Source: Bacteroidales bacterium (GTDB lineage: Bacteria > Bacteroidota > Bacteroidia > Bacteroidales > UBA932). From it: DNA of 64,000 bases. A program made the position numbers and the translations under genes. The notes under the pieces are model-generated. The model searched no databases, was not told the origin of the DNA, and saw nothing but the letters and a program-made list of their open reading frames with translations. Shown one piece after another: positions 1 through 7,698 of this stretch (within the stretch, counting starts at the first letter, position 1; every line of letters starts with the position of its first letter). Location: the NCBI GenBank assembly GCA_017469845.1, contig JAFUFP010000028.1, positions 1 through 64,000 of the forward strand, written 5' to 3'.

Positions 1-1363
1 CTTCGAAACCGATGGAAGCGACTCTCATGTTCTCTTCAGCGTTTTCCAGGTTGCTGGAAGCCATGCGTAGACGTTCGTACGCTTCATCCCTCTGTTCCCT
101 CAGCTGGGTGACCTGCATGTTGATGAGGTCTTTGGCGTCATCGAGCTGGAGTTTGTACAGCGTAGCCTCGGCTTTCGCCTTCCTTGTCTTCTGCAGCGCT
201 TCGAAACCATGGAAGATTGGAACGTTGACCAGAACGCCGGCGCTTACCATTCCGCCGAACTCATGGTTGAATCCGTGGTAGAGGTTGGGGTTGGTGACAA
301 GGTAATTGGCCGTAAGGATGATCTTCGGCATCATGTCAGCTCTGGCGACGGCGACCTTCCCGTCATAGATTTGGGAGGCGAGTTCAAGGCTCCGTGTCTC
401 CGTCCTGTCGGAGTAGATGTCCTCAAGGCTCTTCTGTGCAAGCATTTCGGGAAGAGGAATGTCGGAAAGTTTCTCGTCGGCGAGGGTTATCTCCGAGTCG
501 AGAGGAAGACCGATTTCCTTGCAGAGGAGCATTTTAGCGAGGACCAGTCCGTTGCTGGCCTTTGTGAGAAGCATGTCGGCTTCGTTGGCCTTCACCTTTA
601 TCTGGAGAGCGTCGGATTCGGTGGCCACTCCTTCCTCGACCGCGATCTTCACGTCATTCTCCATCTTGTGGAGAAGGTCGGCATAAGCGTCAGCGAGTTC
701 CTTTTTGTTCGCTACCGAAACGATCTGCCAATATGCCTGGTCGACATCGACGAGAATCTCTTCGTACTTCTGGTCATACTGTGTGCGTGAAAGTTCTTCG
801 GCGAGCTTCGCTATCCTGTTGGCCGCGATGATCTTTCCTCCCATGAATACGGGCTGCTGGAGAGAAAGCGCCCCTACGGCGATATTCTCGATGTCGATCG
901 TGAAAAGATCGTTTATCGAGGAACCTATTCCGTTTATTACGGAGGAGTAATCCATCTGCTGGAGGGAGGCGATGAACTGCTGTATGTCCGGATTGGACAT
1001 GATCTGCTGCGCCATCTGGGGATCGCTCTGGATGATCTGCATCAATTCCTGCATCTTCTGGTCCTTCATGGCGTGAAGGGTGTTGCCGGCGTTCTGCAGG
1101 TCATTCGACATGTCCTTGCTCAGGAGGGAAAGGTTCCTGCTGTTGTGAAGGTACACTCCGGTGGCGGAGATGTTCGGGAAATAATTCGCGAGGGCGGTCT
1201 TCCGGTCATAACCGGCCATCTCGACTTTGGTTCGTGCCTGCTCGAGGTCACGGTTGCTCTCTATCGCCATCCTGCGGCAATCCTCAAGTGTGAGGGTCTG
1301 TGCGGGAAGTACTGCGGGAATCAATCCCAGGAGCAACGAAAGAGTTAGAATCTGTTTTTTCAT
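1..1363 (-). CDS. TolC-family outer-membrane efflux protein (partial, 3' end outside window)
   Basis: Outer-membrane channel of a tripartite efflux or type I secretion system, spanning the outer membrane and periplasm. The reverse strand reads from an ATG at 1361-1363 into a Sec signal peptide (MKKQILTLSLLLGLIPAVLPAQ). It continues into the TolC pattern TLTLEDCRRMAIESNRDL and long alanine/glutamate-rich amphipathic helices, with FMGGKIIAANRIA in the middle and a second, repeat-like half (VLVNVPIFHGFEALQKTRKA). About 454 codons lie inside the window, close to the usual family length, so little is missing past position 1. Its membrane-fusion and inner-membrane partners would lie downstream, outside the window. 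An AraC regulator is divergent on the other side; control by that regulator is possible but only inferred. Confidence 0.9.
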   Translation of the reverse strand, partial: MKKQILTLSLLLGLIPAVLPAQTLTLEDCRRMAIESNRDLEQARTKVEMAGYDRKTALANYFPNISATGVYLHNSRNLSLLSKDMSNDLQNAGNTLHAMKDQKMQELMQIIQSDPQMAQQIMSNPDIQQFIASLQQMDYSSVINGIGSSINDLFTIDIENIAVGALSLQQPVFMGGKIIAANRIAKLAEELSRTQYDQKYEEILVDVDQAYWQIVSVANKKELADAYADLLHKMENDVKIAVEEGVATESDALQIKVKANEADMLLTKASNGLVLAKMLLCKEIGLPLDSEITLADEKLSDIPLPEMLAQKSLEDIYSDRTETRSLELASQIYDGKVAVARADMMPKIILTANYLVTNPNLYHGFNHEFGGMVSAGVLVNVPIFHGFEALQKTRKAKAEATLYKLQLDDAKDLINMQVTQLREQRDEAYERLRMASSNLENAEENMRVASIGFE

Positions 1364-1433
1364 CTATGTCGTTTTTTCAATAATCAGGGTTTTCGCACAT
1401 TTTTGCCGTGCGGATAGGGAAGTATGCAATAAA

Positions 1434-1467
1434 TTTGCCCAAATTTCCCCGAAAATATTTATATTTG
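1434..1467 (+). promoter_or_regulatory. Bacteroidota-type promoter for the AraC gene
   Basis: TTTG at 1434-1437 and TATATTTG at 1460-1467 are separated by 22 bases, matching the TTTG/TAnnTTTG promoter of this phylum. Transcription would start near 1474, giving a leader of about 165 bases before the ATG at 1639. No equally good element for the divergent tolC gene was found in the same 275-base gap. Confidence 0.55.
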
Positions 1468-1638
1468 CACCCAATCGTTGTCAAAAAGTCGAATATTGCG
1501 AATTTTGGATAATCGAGTATGCTTTTTGTTTCGTTTTAATGAACTCCTGTCTTCGGAGTATGGCAGATTGAATGGCGGCTTTTGCCATGATGTCATGCCG
1601 GAAGAAGGCATAGTGACACGTTTCATTTTTTATTATTT

Positions 1639-2553
1639 ATGGAAAACAATCTTCCTCTCAAAATCAATATCGGGAAACTCAAAAGTCTGTTCCCCATAGA
1701 CGCCGATTCGCAGTTGGGTGATGATTTCTTCATCGCCGACCTCAGGTATGACCAGTCACTCAACGGCCTGACCCATCCTTTCCGTTTTGACGGGTTCCTG
1801 GCGATATTCTGCATTGACGGCGACCTGAAGGTGGATATCAATCTGGACTCTTACCGGATGAGCGGGAACACTTTTCTCCTGACCACCCCGCAGTCCATCA
1901 TAAGGGTCGAGGATATCAACAAGCCGGATATCGAGAATATTCATTTCATGGTGGTCGCCCTGTCGGCTGATTTCATTTCGGGAATCAGGCTGGATTTCGG
2001 CAAGCTGTTCACCGAGTCCATCCGTGTTCTGAACAATCCGTGCATCAAACTGGAAGGGGAGGATCTCGAAATCTGCAAGAAATATCTCTCCCTCGCCGAG
2101 GATATCCTCAAGATGCCCCATATAAGGAAAAAGGACGCTCTCGGATATCTGGTATCATCCATATGTTATGTGATGAGCAACTTGTGGGAAAAGAAGATCC
2201 ATGAAGCGGATGAGGCCGTCAAGCAGCAGTCTCCAAGGGCGAAGATGATATTCGAGCAGTTCCTTCAGTTCGTTTCAGAATACCATACAAAGGAGAGGAA
2301 CATGGCCTTCTACGCGGAAAGGCTTTGCCTCACACCGAAGTATCTCAGCAAGCTTGTGAAGAACGTCAGCGGACGTTCAGCCCCGGACTGGATAGACTCC
2401 TTCGTCATCCTCGAGGCGAAGAACATGCTCCGCTATTCTGACGCTTCGATCAAGGAAATCGTGTACAACCTGAATTTCCCGAACCAGAGTGTCTTCTACA
2501 AGTTTTTCAAGGCGAATACGGGTATGACGCCCAGCGAATACCGTAATAGCTGA
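1639..2553 (+). CDS. AraC-family transcriptional regulator
   Basis: DNA-binding regulator of 304 residues. The N-terminal two thirds look like a cupin-type sensing domain (for example NTFLLTTPQSIIRVEDI). The C-terminal ~100 residues form the double helix-turn-helix of the family: FYAERLCLTPKYLSKLVKN for the first HTH, then DASIKEIVYNLNFPNQSVF and the terminal YKFFKANTGMTPSEYR signature. It is divergent from the tolC-like gene and followed by a 438-base gap before a sugar transporter, so either neighbour could be a target. The effector cannot be read from the sequence. The start at 1639 is the first ATG in the frame after an AT-rich leader. Confidence 0.9.
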   Translation: MENNLPLKINIGKLKSLFPIDADSQLGDDFFIADLRYDQSLNGLTHPFRFDGFLAIFCIDGDLKVDINLDSYRMSGNTFLLTTPQSIIRVEDINKPDIENIHFMVVALSADFISGIRLDFGKLFTESIRVLNNPCIKLEGEDLEICKKYLSLAEDILKMPHIRKKDALGYLVSSICYVMSNLWEKKIHEADEAVKQQSPRAKMIFEQFLQFVSEYHTKERNMAFYAERLCLTPKYLSKLVKNVSGRSAPDWIDSFVILEAKNMLRYSDASIKEIVYNLNFPNQSVFYKFFKANTGMTPSEYRNS

Positions 2554-2566
2554 GTCGTTGACCCAT

Positions 2567-2581
2567 AACATTTAAAATGTT
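2567..2581. repeat. Short AT-only palindrome
   Basis: AACATTT and AAATGTT form a 7-bp perfect inverted repeat around one A, just after the AraC stop codon. It is followed by TTATT. It may be a weak terminator or a protein-binding dyad; nothing distinguishes these. Confidence 0.25.
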
Positions 2582-2640
2582 TTATTGCGATAAACTATAA
2601 CTAAAAATTAGCGCCTGAATTGAAATTTTTCAGAAAAAAG

Positions 2641-2672
2641 TATTGCTAATACGATTTAAATGCGTACCTTTG
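2641..2672 (+). promoter_or_regulatory. Promoter of a short terminated transcript
   Basis: TATTG at 2641-2645 and TACCTTTG at 2665-2672 are 19 bases apart, a good match to the phylum's -33/-7 elements. A start near 2679 would lead straight into two hairpins, the second a terminator ending near 2768. No protein start of any length is visible in the roughly 90-base transcript. Confidence 0.55.
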
Positions 2673-2677
2673 CACTC

Positions 2678-2768
2678 GGACATAAGAAAGTTTTTTTCAT
2701 GTCTATTTGTTAAGTTCGTTTTATATATGGACCGGAGTTTTGGGGAAAGCTCCGGTCCTTCCTTTTTA
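2678..2768 (+). ncRNA. Candidate small RNA or transcription attenuator
   Basis: The predicted transcript first forms a hairpin (GACAT 2679-2683 with ATGTC 2699-2703, extended by AAA/TTT pairs). A short U/A-rich linker follows, then a very stable terminator hairpin at 2729-2758 with a 13-pair stem, a GGGG loop and a U-rich tail. It may be an independent small RNA, or a leader whose termination is regulated ahead of the sugar transporter at 2992. It matches no RNA family I can name. A separate -7 element at 2916 could let the transporter be expressed without it. Confidence 0.4.
2725..2768 (+). terminator. Strong intrinsic terminator
   Basis: GGACCGGAG (2729-2737) pairs with CTCCGGTCC (2750-2758). 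The stem continues through a T-G wobble and TTT/AAA to a GGGG loop, followed by TTCCTTTTTATTT. It lies between the AraC gene and the MFS transporter on the plus strand. Confidence 0.7.
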
Positions 2769-2915
2769 TTTATGGATGCGTGTTCTGCGCCGTCATTACC
2801 TTCTCTCCTTTACTTATCGGCCGCATTTTGTCTTCCTGATGTTTTATATTTCGTACTGATGTATTTTCGCCAGTCTCATTTTGACCTTTTCCCGATGTAT
2901 TTATCCAAATTTTGT

Positions 2916-2923
2916 TAAATTTG
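2916..2923 (+). promoter_or_regulatory. -7 promoter element of the transporter operon
   Basis: TAAATTTG matches the TAnnTTTG consensus and lies 69 bases before the transporter ATG. No convincing TTTG sits 19-23 bases upstream, so the match is partial. Between the terminator at 2768 and this element nothing else was recognised. Confidence 0.4.
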
Positions 2924-2991
2924 TGGAAATATCGTCCTTACGCGACACCCTGATGAAAATTCAAATCAGTTAATATTAAACAAAAACACAC

Positions 2992-4308
2992 ATGGCAAAG
3001 AAAAGTACCAATCTTGTGGCGGTCATCACGATGTTTTTCCTGTTCGCGATGATCGCATTCGTAACCAACATGGCCGCTCCTGTTGGTAACATCTGGACAA
3101 TGGATGATGCTGTCGGCAACAATCCTGCCCTTGGTTTCATGGGTAACTTCATGAACTTCCTGGCTTACCTCTTCATGGGTATTCCCGCCGGTAATATGCT
3201 GACAAAGGTTGGCTACAAGAAGACTGCCCTTATCGCTATCGCAGTTGGTGTCCTCGGTTTGGTTATCCAATATTTGTCCGGTTTCAGCACCGGTGTTCCC
3301 GGTTTCAGTATCTACCTGTTGGGTGCATTCGTATGCGGTCTTTGCGTATGTATGCTGAATACTGTTGTCAATCCCATGCTGAACCTCATCGGTGGCGGTG
3401 GCACAAAGGGTAATCAGCTCCTTCAGCTCGGAGGCGCCTGCAACTCTCTGGCCGGAACCATCGCTCCCATCATGGTAGGATCCTTTGTCGGAGCTATCAC
3501 CAAGAGCACGAAGATCACCGAGGTCAGCCCTATGCTGTTCGGAGCAATCGCTATCTTCGTAGTCGCCTTCATCATTATCTATTTCGTCAAGATTGAAGAG
3601 CCTCATCAGAGGAAGACTGACACCGCTGCCAAGAAGGATGAACACAGCCCCTGGAGCTTCCGTCACTTCGTACTTGGTACAATCGCCATCTTCTGCTATG
3701 TAGGTATGGAAGTCGGTATCCCCAACACCTTCGGTAACTTCTTGGGCAAGGAAGTGAACTTCAACCTGTTTGATCCCGCCAATTCCGCAAATGCAGCTGC
3801 CATCATCGGTGGTATGACCGGTCTGTACTGGTTGCTCATGTTGGTCGGCCGTCTTACCTCCAGCTTCATCAGCGGCAAGATCTCCAGCCGCACACAGCTG
3901 CTCGCCGTATCTTGCTGCGGTATCGTGCTGGTTCTCATCTCCATGATCGTTCCCGCTACCACAGGCGTTTCCATGGTAGGTTTCAGCAACGGTTCTTTCG
4001 CGATCAACAATGTTCCTCTCTTCACCGTATTCCTGGTGCTGATGGGTCTTTGCACCTCCATCATGTGGGGATGTATCTTCAACCTGGCGACAGAGGGACT
4101 CGGAAAATATACTGAGAAGGCTTCCGGTATCTTCATGATGATGGTTGTCGGTGGCGGTATCCTCCCTCTTATCCAGAACTCCATCGTCGGCACTACCATC
4201 GGTTCACTCCGTCTGAGCTACATAATCGTAATCGCCGTGCTTGTTTACATGGTATTCTATGCTCTCATCGGAAGCAAAAATGTCAACAAGGACATTCCCG
4301 TTGATTAA
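2992..4308 (+). CDS. MFS sugar transporter, FHS (fucose/glucose-galactose permease-like) type
   Basis: Inner-membrane sugar permease of 438 residues with about 12 hydrophobic segments in two halves. The halves are joined by a charged loop near residues 205-220 (KIEEPHQRKTDTAAKKDEHS). The GNxLTKVGYKK loop after the second helix resembles the family's conserved cytoplasmic loop. The ROK kinase that follows after 62 bases implies uptake followed by phosphorylation of a hexose, probably glucose or a related sugar; the exact substrate is inference. It is preceded by its own -7 element and by a promoter-terminator unit. No signal peptide, frameshift or truncation is seen. Confidence 0.85.
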   Translation: MAKKSTNLVAVITMFFLFAMIAFVTNMAAPVGNIWTMDDAVGNNPALGFMGNFMNFLAYLFMGIPAGNMLTKVGYKKTALIAIAVGVLGLVIQYLSGFSTGVPGFSIYLLGAFVCGLCVCMLNTVVNPMLNLIGGGGTKGNQLLQLGGACNSLAGTIAPIMVGSFVGAITKSTKITEVSPMLFGAIAIFVVAFIIIYFVKIEEPHQRKTDTAAKKDEHSPWSFRHFVLGTIAIFCYVGMEVGIPNTFGNFLGKEVNFNLFDPANSANAAAIIGGMTGLYWLLMLVGRLTSSFISGKISSRTQLLAVSCCGIVLVLISMIVPATTGVSMVGFSNGSFAINNVPLFTVFLVLMGLCTSIMWGCIFNLATEGLGKYTEKASGIFMMMVVGGGILPLIQNSIVGTTIGSLRLSYIIVIAVLVYMVFYALIGSKNVNKDIPVD

Positions 4309-4370
4309 TACTGACAAGCTCACAAAAAACGCACAATTCACAAACCACATAAACATACCATCAAAACAAT

Positions 4371-5330
4371 ATGGGACAGGATTTAGTAATCGGAATTGAT
4401 GTAGGTGGACAGACCACCAAATGCGGCGTCGTTGACGCCAGGGGTACAGTAATCGCGCAGACTGTCATCCGTTCAGACACATATACCACCTTTGAGCCCT
4501 ACGTCGCTGAGCTCGCGGAAGCCTTGAAGAGACTTATCACAGAGGCCAATGCCGAAGGCAACATCCGCGGTATCGGAGTCGGAGCCCCCAACGGAAACTA
4601 TTATACCGGAAACATCGAGAATGCGGTCAACCTCACATGGGGCGGCACCAATATAATCGAGTTCGCCAAGATTCTTTCCGAGGCTATGGGCGGAATCCCC
4701 GTCTCGCTGACCAACGATGCCAACGCTGCAGCCGTGGGTGAAATGACCTACGGAGCCGCAAGAGGTATGAAGAATTTCATCATGATCACCCTCGGAACCG
4801 GTGTCGGTTCAGGTATCGTCATCAACGGTGAAGTTGTCTACGGACATGACGGATTCGCCGGAGAGCTCGGACATACCTGCGCAGTGCGTCACAACGGACG
4901 TGCCTGCAACTGCGGTAAGACCGGATGTCTTGAGACCTATTGCTCCGCAATCGGTGTCGCCCGTACCGCTCGTGAGTGGCTTGAGATGAGTGATGAACCT
5001 TCACTTCTGCGCAGCCTTGACAAGATTACATCCAAGGATGTATACGAGGCCGCAAAAGAGGGAGACAAGCTCGCCATCAAGATCTTCGAGTATACCGGAA
5101 CCATCCTTGGAGAGAAGCTCGCTGATTTCATCGAGTTCTCCGCTCCTGAGGCCATCGTCCTCTTCGGAGGTCTCGCACGTTCCAAGGAGTTCCTGACCGA
5201 GCCTATCACCAAGGCGATGAACGCCAACGTTCTTCCTCTGTGGAGGGGCAAGGTGAAACTCGTCTACTCACAGCTCAAAGAAAGCGACGCCGCCATTCTC
5301 GGTGCGTCAGCTCTCGCTTGGGAACTGTAG
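4371..5330 (+). CDS. ROK-family sugar kinase (glucokinase-like)
   Basis: Cytoplasmic ATP-dependent hexose kinase of 319 residues. The N-terminus holds the phosphate-binding motif (GIDVGGQTTKCGVVD), followed by a sugar-binding TNDANAAAVGE and ITLGTGVGSGIVING. The ROK zinc motif is complete (GELGH then CNCGKTGCLE, about residues 165-187). There is no N-terminal HTH, so this is a kinase and not a ROK repressor. It is second in a two-gene operon with the sugar permease; a hairpin follows the stop. Glucose is the commonest substrate of this group, but mannose or N-acetylhexosamine cannot be excluded. Confidence 0.88.
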   Translation: MGQDLVIGIDVGGQTTKCGVVDARGTVIAQTVIRSDTYTTFEPYVAELAEALKRLITEANAEGNIRGIGVGAPNGNYYTGNIENAVNLTWGGTNIIEFAKILSEAMGGIPVSLTNDANAAAVGEMTYGAARGMKNFIMITLGTGVGSGIVINGEVVYGHDGFAGELGHTCAVRHNGRACNCGKTGCLETYCSAIGVARTAREWLEMSDEPSLLRSLDKITSKDVYEAAKEGDKLAIKIFEYTGTILGEKLADFIEFSAPEAIVLFGGLARSKEFLTEPITKAMNANVLPLWRGKVKLVYSQLKESDAAILGASALAWEL

Positions 5331-5354
5331 AATCAGTCGACATACGCATATCGG

Positions 5355-5384
5355 AAAAGGGACCTTCGGGCCCCTTTTCTTAAT
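5355..5384 (+). terminator. Terminator of the permease-kinase operon
   Basis: AAAAGGG-A-CC (5355-5364), a TTCG tetraloop and GG-C-CCCTTTT (5369-5378) form a stem with one mismatch, followed by CTTAAT. It sits 25 bases after the kinase stop codon. Confidence 0.6.
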
Positions 5385-5420
5385 ATATATGAGTGTTCGC
5401 TTCCCGGGCGGATGGGAACG

Positions 5421-5445
5421 GAAAAGGCCCCGCGGATGCGAGGCC
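5421..5445 (-). terminator. Terminator of the serine operon
   Basis: On the minus strand GGCCTCGC, an ATCC loop and GCGGGGCC (5445 down to 5426, with one U-G pair) are followed by TTTTCC. It lies 25 bases beyond the DUF1015 stop codon. Confidence 0.6.
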
Positions 5446-5469
5446 TCTGCACTTATGTCAGTCCGCAAG

Positions 5470-6738
5470 TCATACGAGCTTGTGGATGGCGAGTCCGCTT
5501 CTTAGTTTGGGCTCGAACCATGTGGTCTTCGGAGGCATGATGTTGCCGCTGTCGGCTATCCTTATCAGCTGCTGCATCGAAACGGGATAGAGGGCGAAAG
5601 CCACCTTCATTTCCCCGCTGTCCACTCTTCTTGAAAGCTCACCAAGGCCGCGGATTCCACCGACGAAATCGATCCTCTTGTCGGTGCGGAGATCCTTTAT
5701 GCCGAGGATCTTGTCAAGAACGAGATTCGAAAGGATGGTGACGTCGAGAACACCGATGGGGTCATTGTCGTCATACCTTCCTTCCTTGGCCTCGAGGCTG
5801 TACCAGCATCCTTCCAGATACATCGAGAAGTTGTGGAGATGGGTCGGGGCGTAAGGATCTGCGGGCATACCGCATCTGCTGCAGGGCTCGGACACCTTCT
5901 TCACCTCGAAATCCTTTCCGAGCGCTTCGATGAATTCTTCCGGAGTGAGACCGCCAAGGTCCTTGACGACACGGTTGTAGTCGATGATCTTGAGCTGGCT
6001 CTCGGGGAAACACACGGCCATGAAATAGTTGTACTCCTCGTTTCCCGTATGGGCGGGGTTGTTCGCTTTCTTCTCGGCACCGACCCTTGCCGCCGCGGCT
6101 GTCCTGTGATGTCCGTCCGCTACGTAGAAGGCGTCGATTTCGTCGGTGAAGATTGAAGATATCTTTCCGATCTTCTCATCGTCATCTATCACCCAGAAGG
6201 AATGTCCGAAATTGTTCTCGTCGGTGAAAGAGTATTCGGGTTCTTTCTTGACGGTCTCGTTCATTATGGCGCTCAGTTCCGGATTGTCCTTGTAAGCGAA
6301 GAACACGGGCTCGATGTTGGCGTTCTGGATCTTGACATGGATCATGCGGTCGTCTTCCTTGTCCTTGCGGGTGAGCTCATGTTTCTTGATCTTGCCTTCG
6401 GCATAATCGTCGGTATGCGCGCACAGGACGAGTCCGTACTGGGTCCTTCCGTCCATAGTCTGCGAGTAGACGTAGTAGCAGGGCTTGGGATCCTGGACAA
6501 GCCATCCGTTGGATTGCCACTTCTTGAAATTCTCCACGGCCTTGTCATAGACCCTCTGGTCATGATCGGGGAGAATGGGGTCGAAATCTATTTCCGGCTT
6601 CGTTATGTGGAGGAGGGATTTTTCTCCCGCCATTTTCTTTGCCTCTTCCGAATTGAGGACATCATACGGAGGTGCCGCCACTTCGGTGACTATTCCCTTG
6701 GGAGGGCGGATGGCCGCGAAAGGTTTTACTCTTACCAT
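5470..6738 (-). CDS. DUF1015 family protein in the serine operon
   Basis: Cytoplasmic protein of 422 residues and unknown biochemistry. The family start (MVRVKPFAAIRPPKG, then APPYDVLNSEEA) and the central VADGHHRTAAAARV (near residue 205) are clear. It is the last gene of a serC-serA-DUF1015 run, 27 bases after serA, which points to serine or phosphoserine metabolism. The DGHHR motif resembles the active-site motif of ParB-fold free-serine kinases (SerK, SbnI), so kinase activity on serine is a reasonable but unproven idea. A CSRCG pair plus a nearby TH-LH near residues 290-305 could bind a metal. Intact and of ordinary length. Confidence 0.85.
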   Translation of the reverse strand: MVRVKPFAAIRPPKGIVTEVAAPPYDVLNSEEAKKMAGEKSLLHITKPEIDFDPILPDHDQRVYDKAVENFKKWQSNGWLVQDPKPCYYVYSQTMDGRTQYGLVLCAHTDDYAEGKIKKHELTRKDKEDDRMIHVKIQNANIEPVFFAYKDNPELSAIMNETVKKEPEYSFTDENNFGHSFWVIDDDEKIGKISSIFTDEIDAFYVADGHHRTAAAARVGAEKKANNPAHTGNEEYNYFMAVCFPESQLKIIDYNRVVKDLGGLTPEEFIEALGKDFEVKKVSEPCSRCGMPADPYAPTHLHNFSMYLEGCWYSLEAKEGRYDDNDPIGVLDVTILSNLVLDKILGIKDLRTDKRIDFVGGIRGLGELSRRVDSGEMKVAFALYPVSMQQLIRIADSGNIMPPKTTWFEPKLRSGLAIHKLV

Positions 6739-6765
6739 AGGTTGTGCAGTTGGTTATCGTTGTGT

Positions 6766-7686
6766 TTATTTGTTAACCTGGAAGCGGGTATTGCCGGTGG
6801 CGAAGAAGTCCACTATCTGACGAGCGGCGGCGAGGCCGGCGTTCATGTTGGCTTCTGCGGTCTGGGCTCCCATCTTCTTGGGGGTGGCGAATACCCTGAG
6901 ACCGAACTTTTCTTTCAGAAGAGCGTAGTTGTCGGGAGCCACGTCGGTGACGTACTTGAGGTCGGGCCTTTCTTCGAGAACTTTCTCAAGCCCTTCTTCG
7001 TCGATGACTTCCTTTCTGGCGGTGTTGACAAGGCAAGCGCCCTTGGGCATCTTGCTGATGAGGTCGTAGCCGATGGATTTTATCGTCTGGGGGGTTGCGG
7101 GGATATGGATCGAAACGAAGTCGCTCTTCGCGTAGAGCTCTTCCACGCTTTCAGCGGGCTCGGCGCCCATTTCCCTGATCTTTTCGGAGGGGATGAAAGG
7201 ATCAACGGCCGCCACTTTCATTCCGAGGGCCTCGGCCTTCTTGCCGACGAGCCTTCCCACATTGCCGAACGCCTGGACTCCGAGGGTCTTTCCCATGAGT
7301 TCGATTCCGGTAGCGGGGGTGAACTGGCAGCGGCTCATATAGATCATCATCGCGAGAGCGAGCTCGGCGACAGCATTGGAGTTCTGTCCGGGGGTGTTCA
7401 TCACGACGATGCCCCTCTTTGAGGCTGCCTCCAGGTCGACATTGTCGTATCCGGCTCCCGCGCGGACGACGATTTTGAGCGACGGGGCTGCCGCGATGAC
7501 TTCTTCGGTAACTTTGTCGGAACGGATGATGAGGGCGTCGACATCAGCGACGGCCTTCACGAAGTCTTCCTGGGCGGGGTATTTCTCGAGGGCGACGAAC
7601 TCATGGCCTGCGCCTTCGATGATTTCCTTTATTCCTTGGACGGCGGCTGCCGAGAAAGGTTTCTGGGTTGCTATGAGAACTTTCAT
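6766..7686 (-). CDS. serA: D-3-phosphoglycerate dehydrogenase, short lysine-type (type III)
   Basis: NAD-dependent oxidation of 3-phosphoglycerate to 3-phosphohydroxypyruvate, the first step of serine synthesis. It has 306 residues and no C-terminal ACT regulatory domain. The nucleotide-binding loop (GVQAFGNVGRLVG) and the catalytic arginine in VNTARKEVIDEEGL are present. Where most family members have TPH, this one has TPKKMGAQT (about residues 268-276). Such lysine-type enzymes are known from Bacteroidetes and from Entamoeba, where lysine does the catalytic work. It lies 12 bases after serC in the same operon. Confidence 0.92.
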   Translation of the reverse strand: MKVLIATQKPFSAAAVQGIKEIIEGAGHEFVALEKYPAQEDFVKAVADVDALIIRSDKVTEEVIAAAPSLKIVVRAGAGYDNVDLEAASKRGIVVMNTPGQNSNAVAELALAMMIYMSRCQFTPATGIELMGKTLGVQAFGNVGRLVGKKAEALGMKVAAVDPFIPSEKIREMGAEPAESVEELYAKSDFVSIHIPATPQTIKSIGYDLISKMPKGACLVNTARKEVIDEEGLEKVLEERPDLKYVTDVAPDNYALLKEKFGLRVFATPKKMGAQTAEANMNAGLAAARQIVDFFATGNTRFQVNK

Positions 7687-7698
7687 GACTTTGCTGGA

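Noticed and set aside
6202..7422. 406-codon plus-strand open frame
   Set aside because: It lies opposite DUF1015 and serA, both with clear family motifs. Its translation has no recognisable domain; it is a mirror frame of GC-rich genes.
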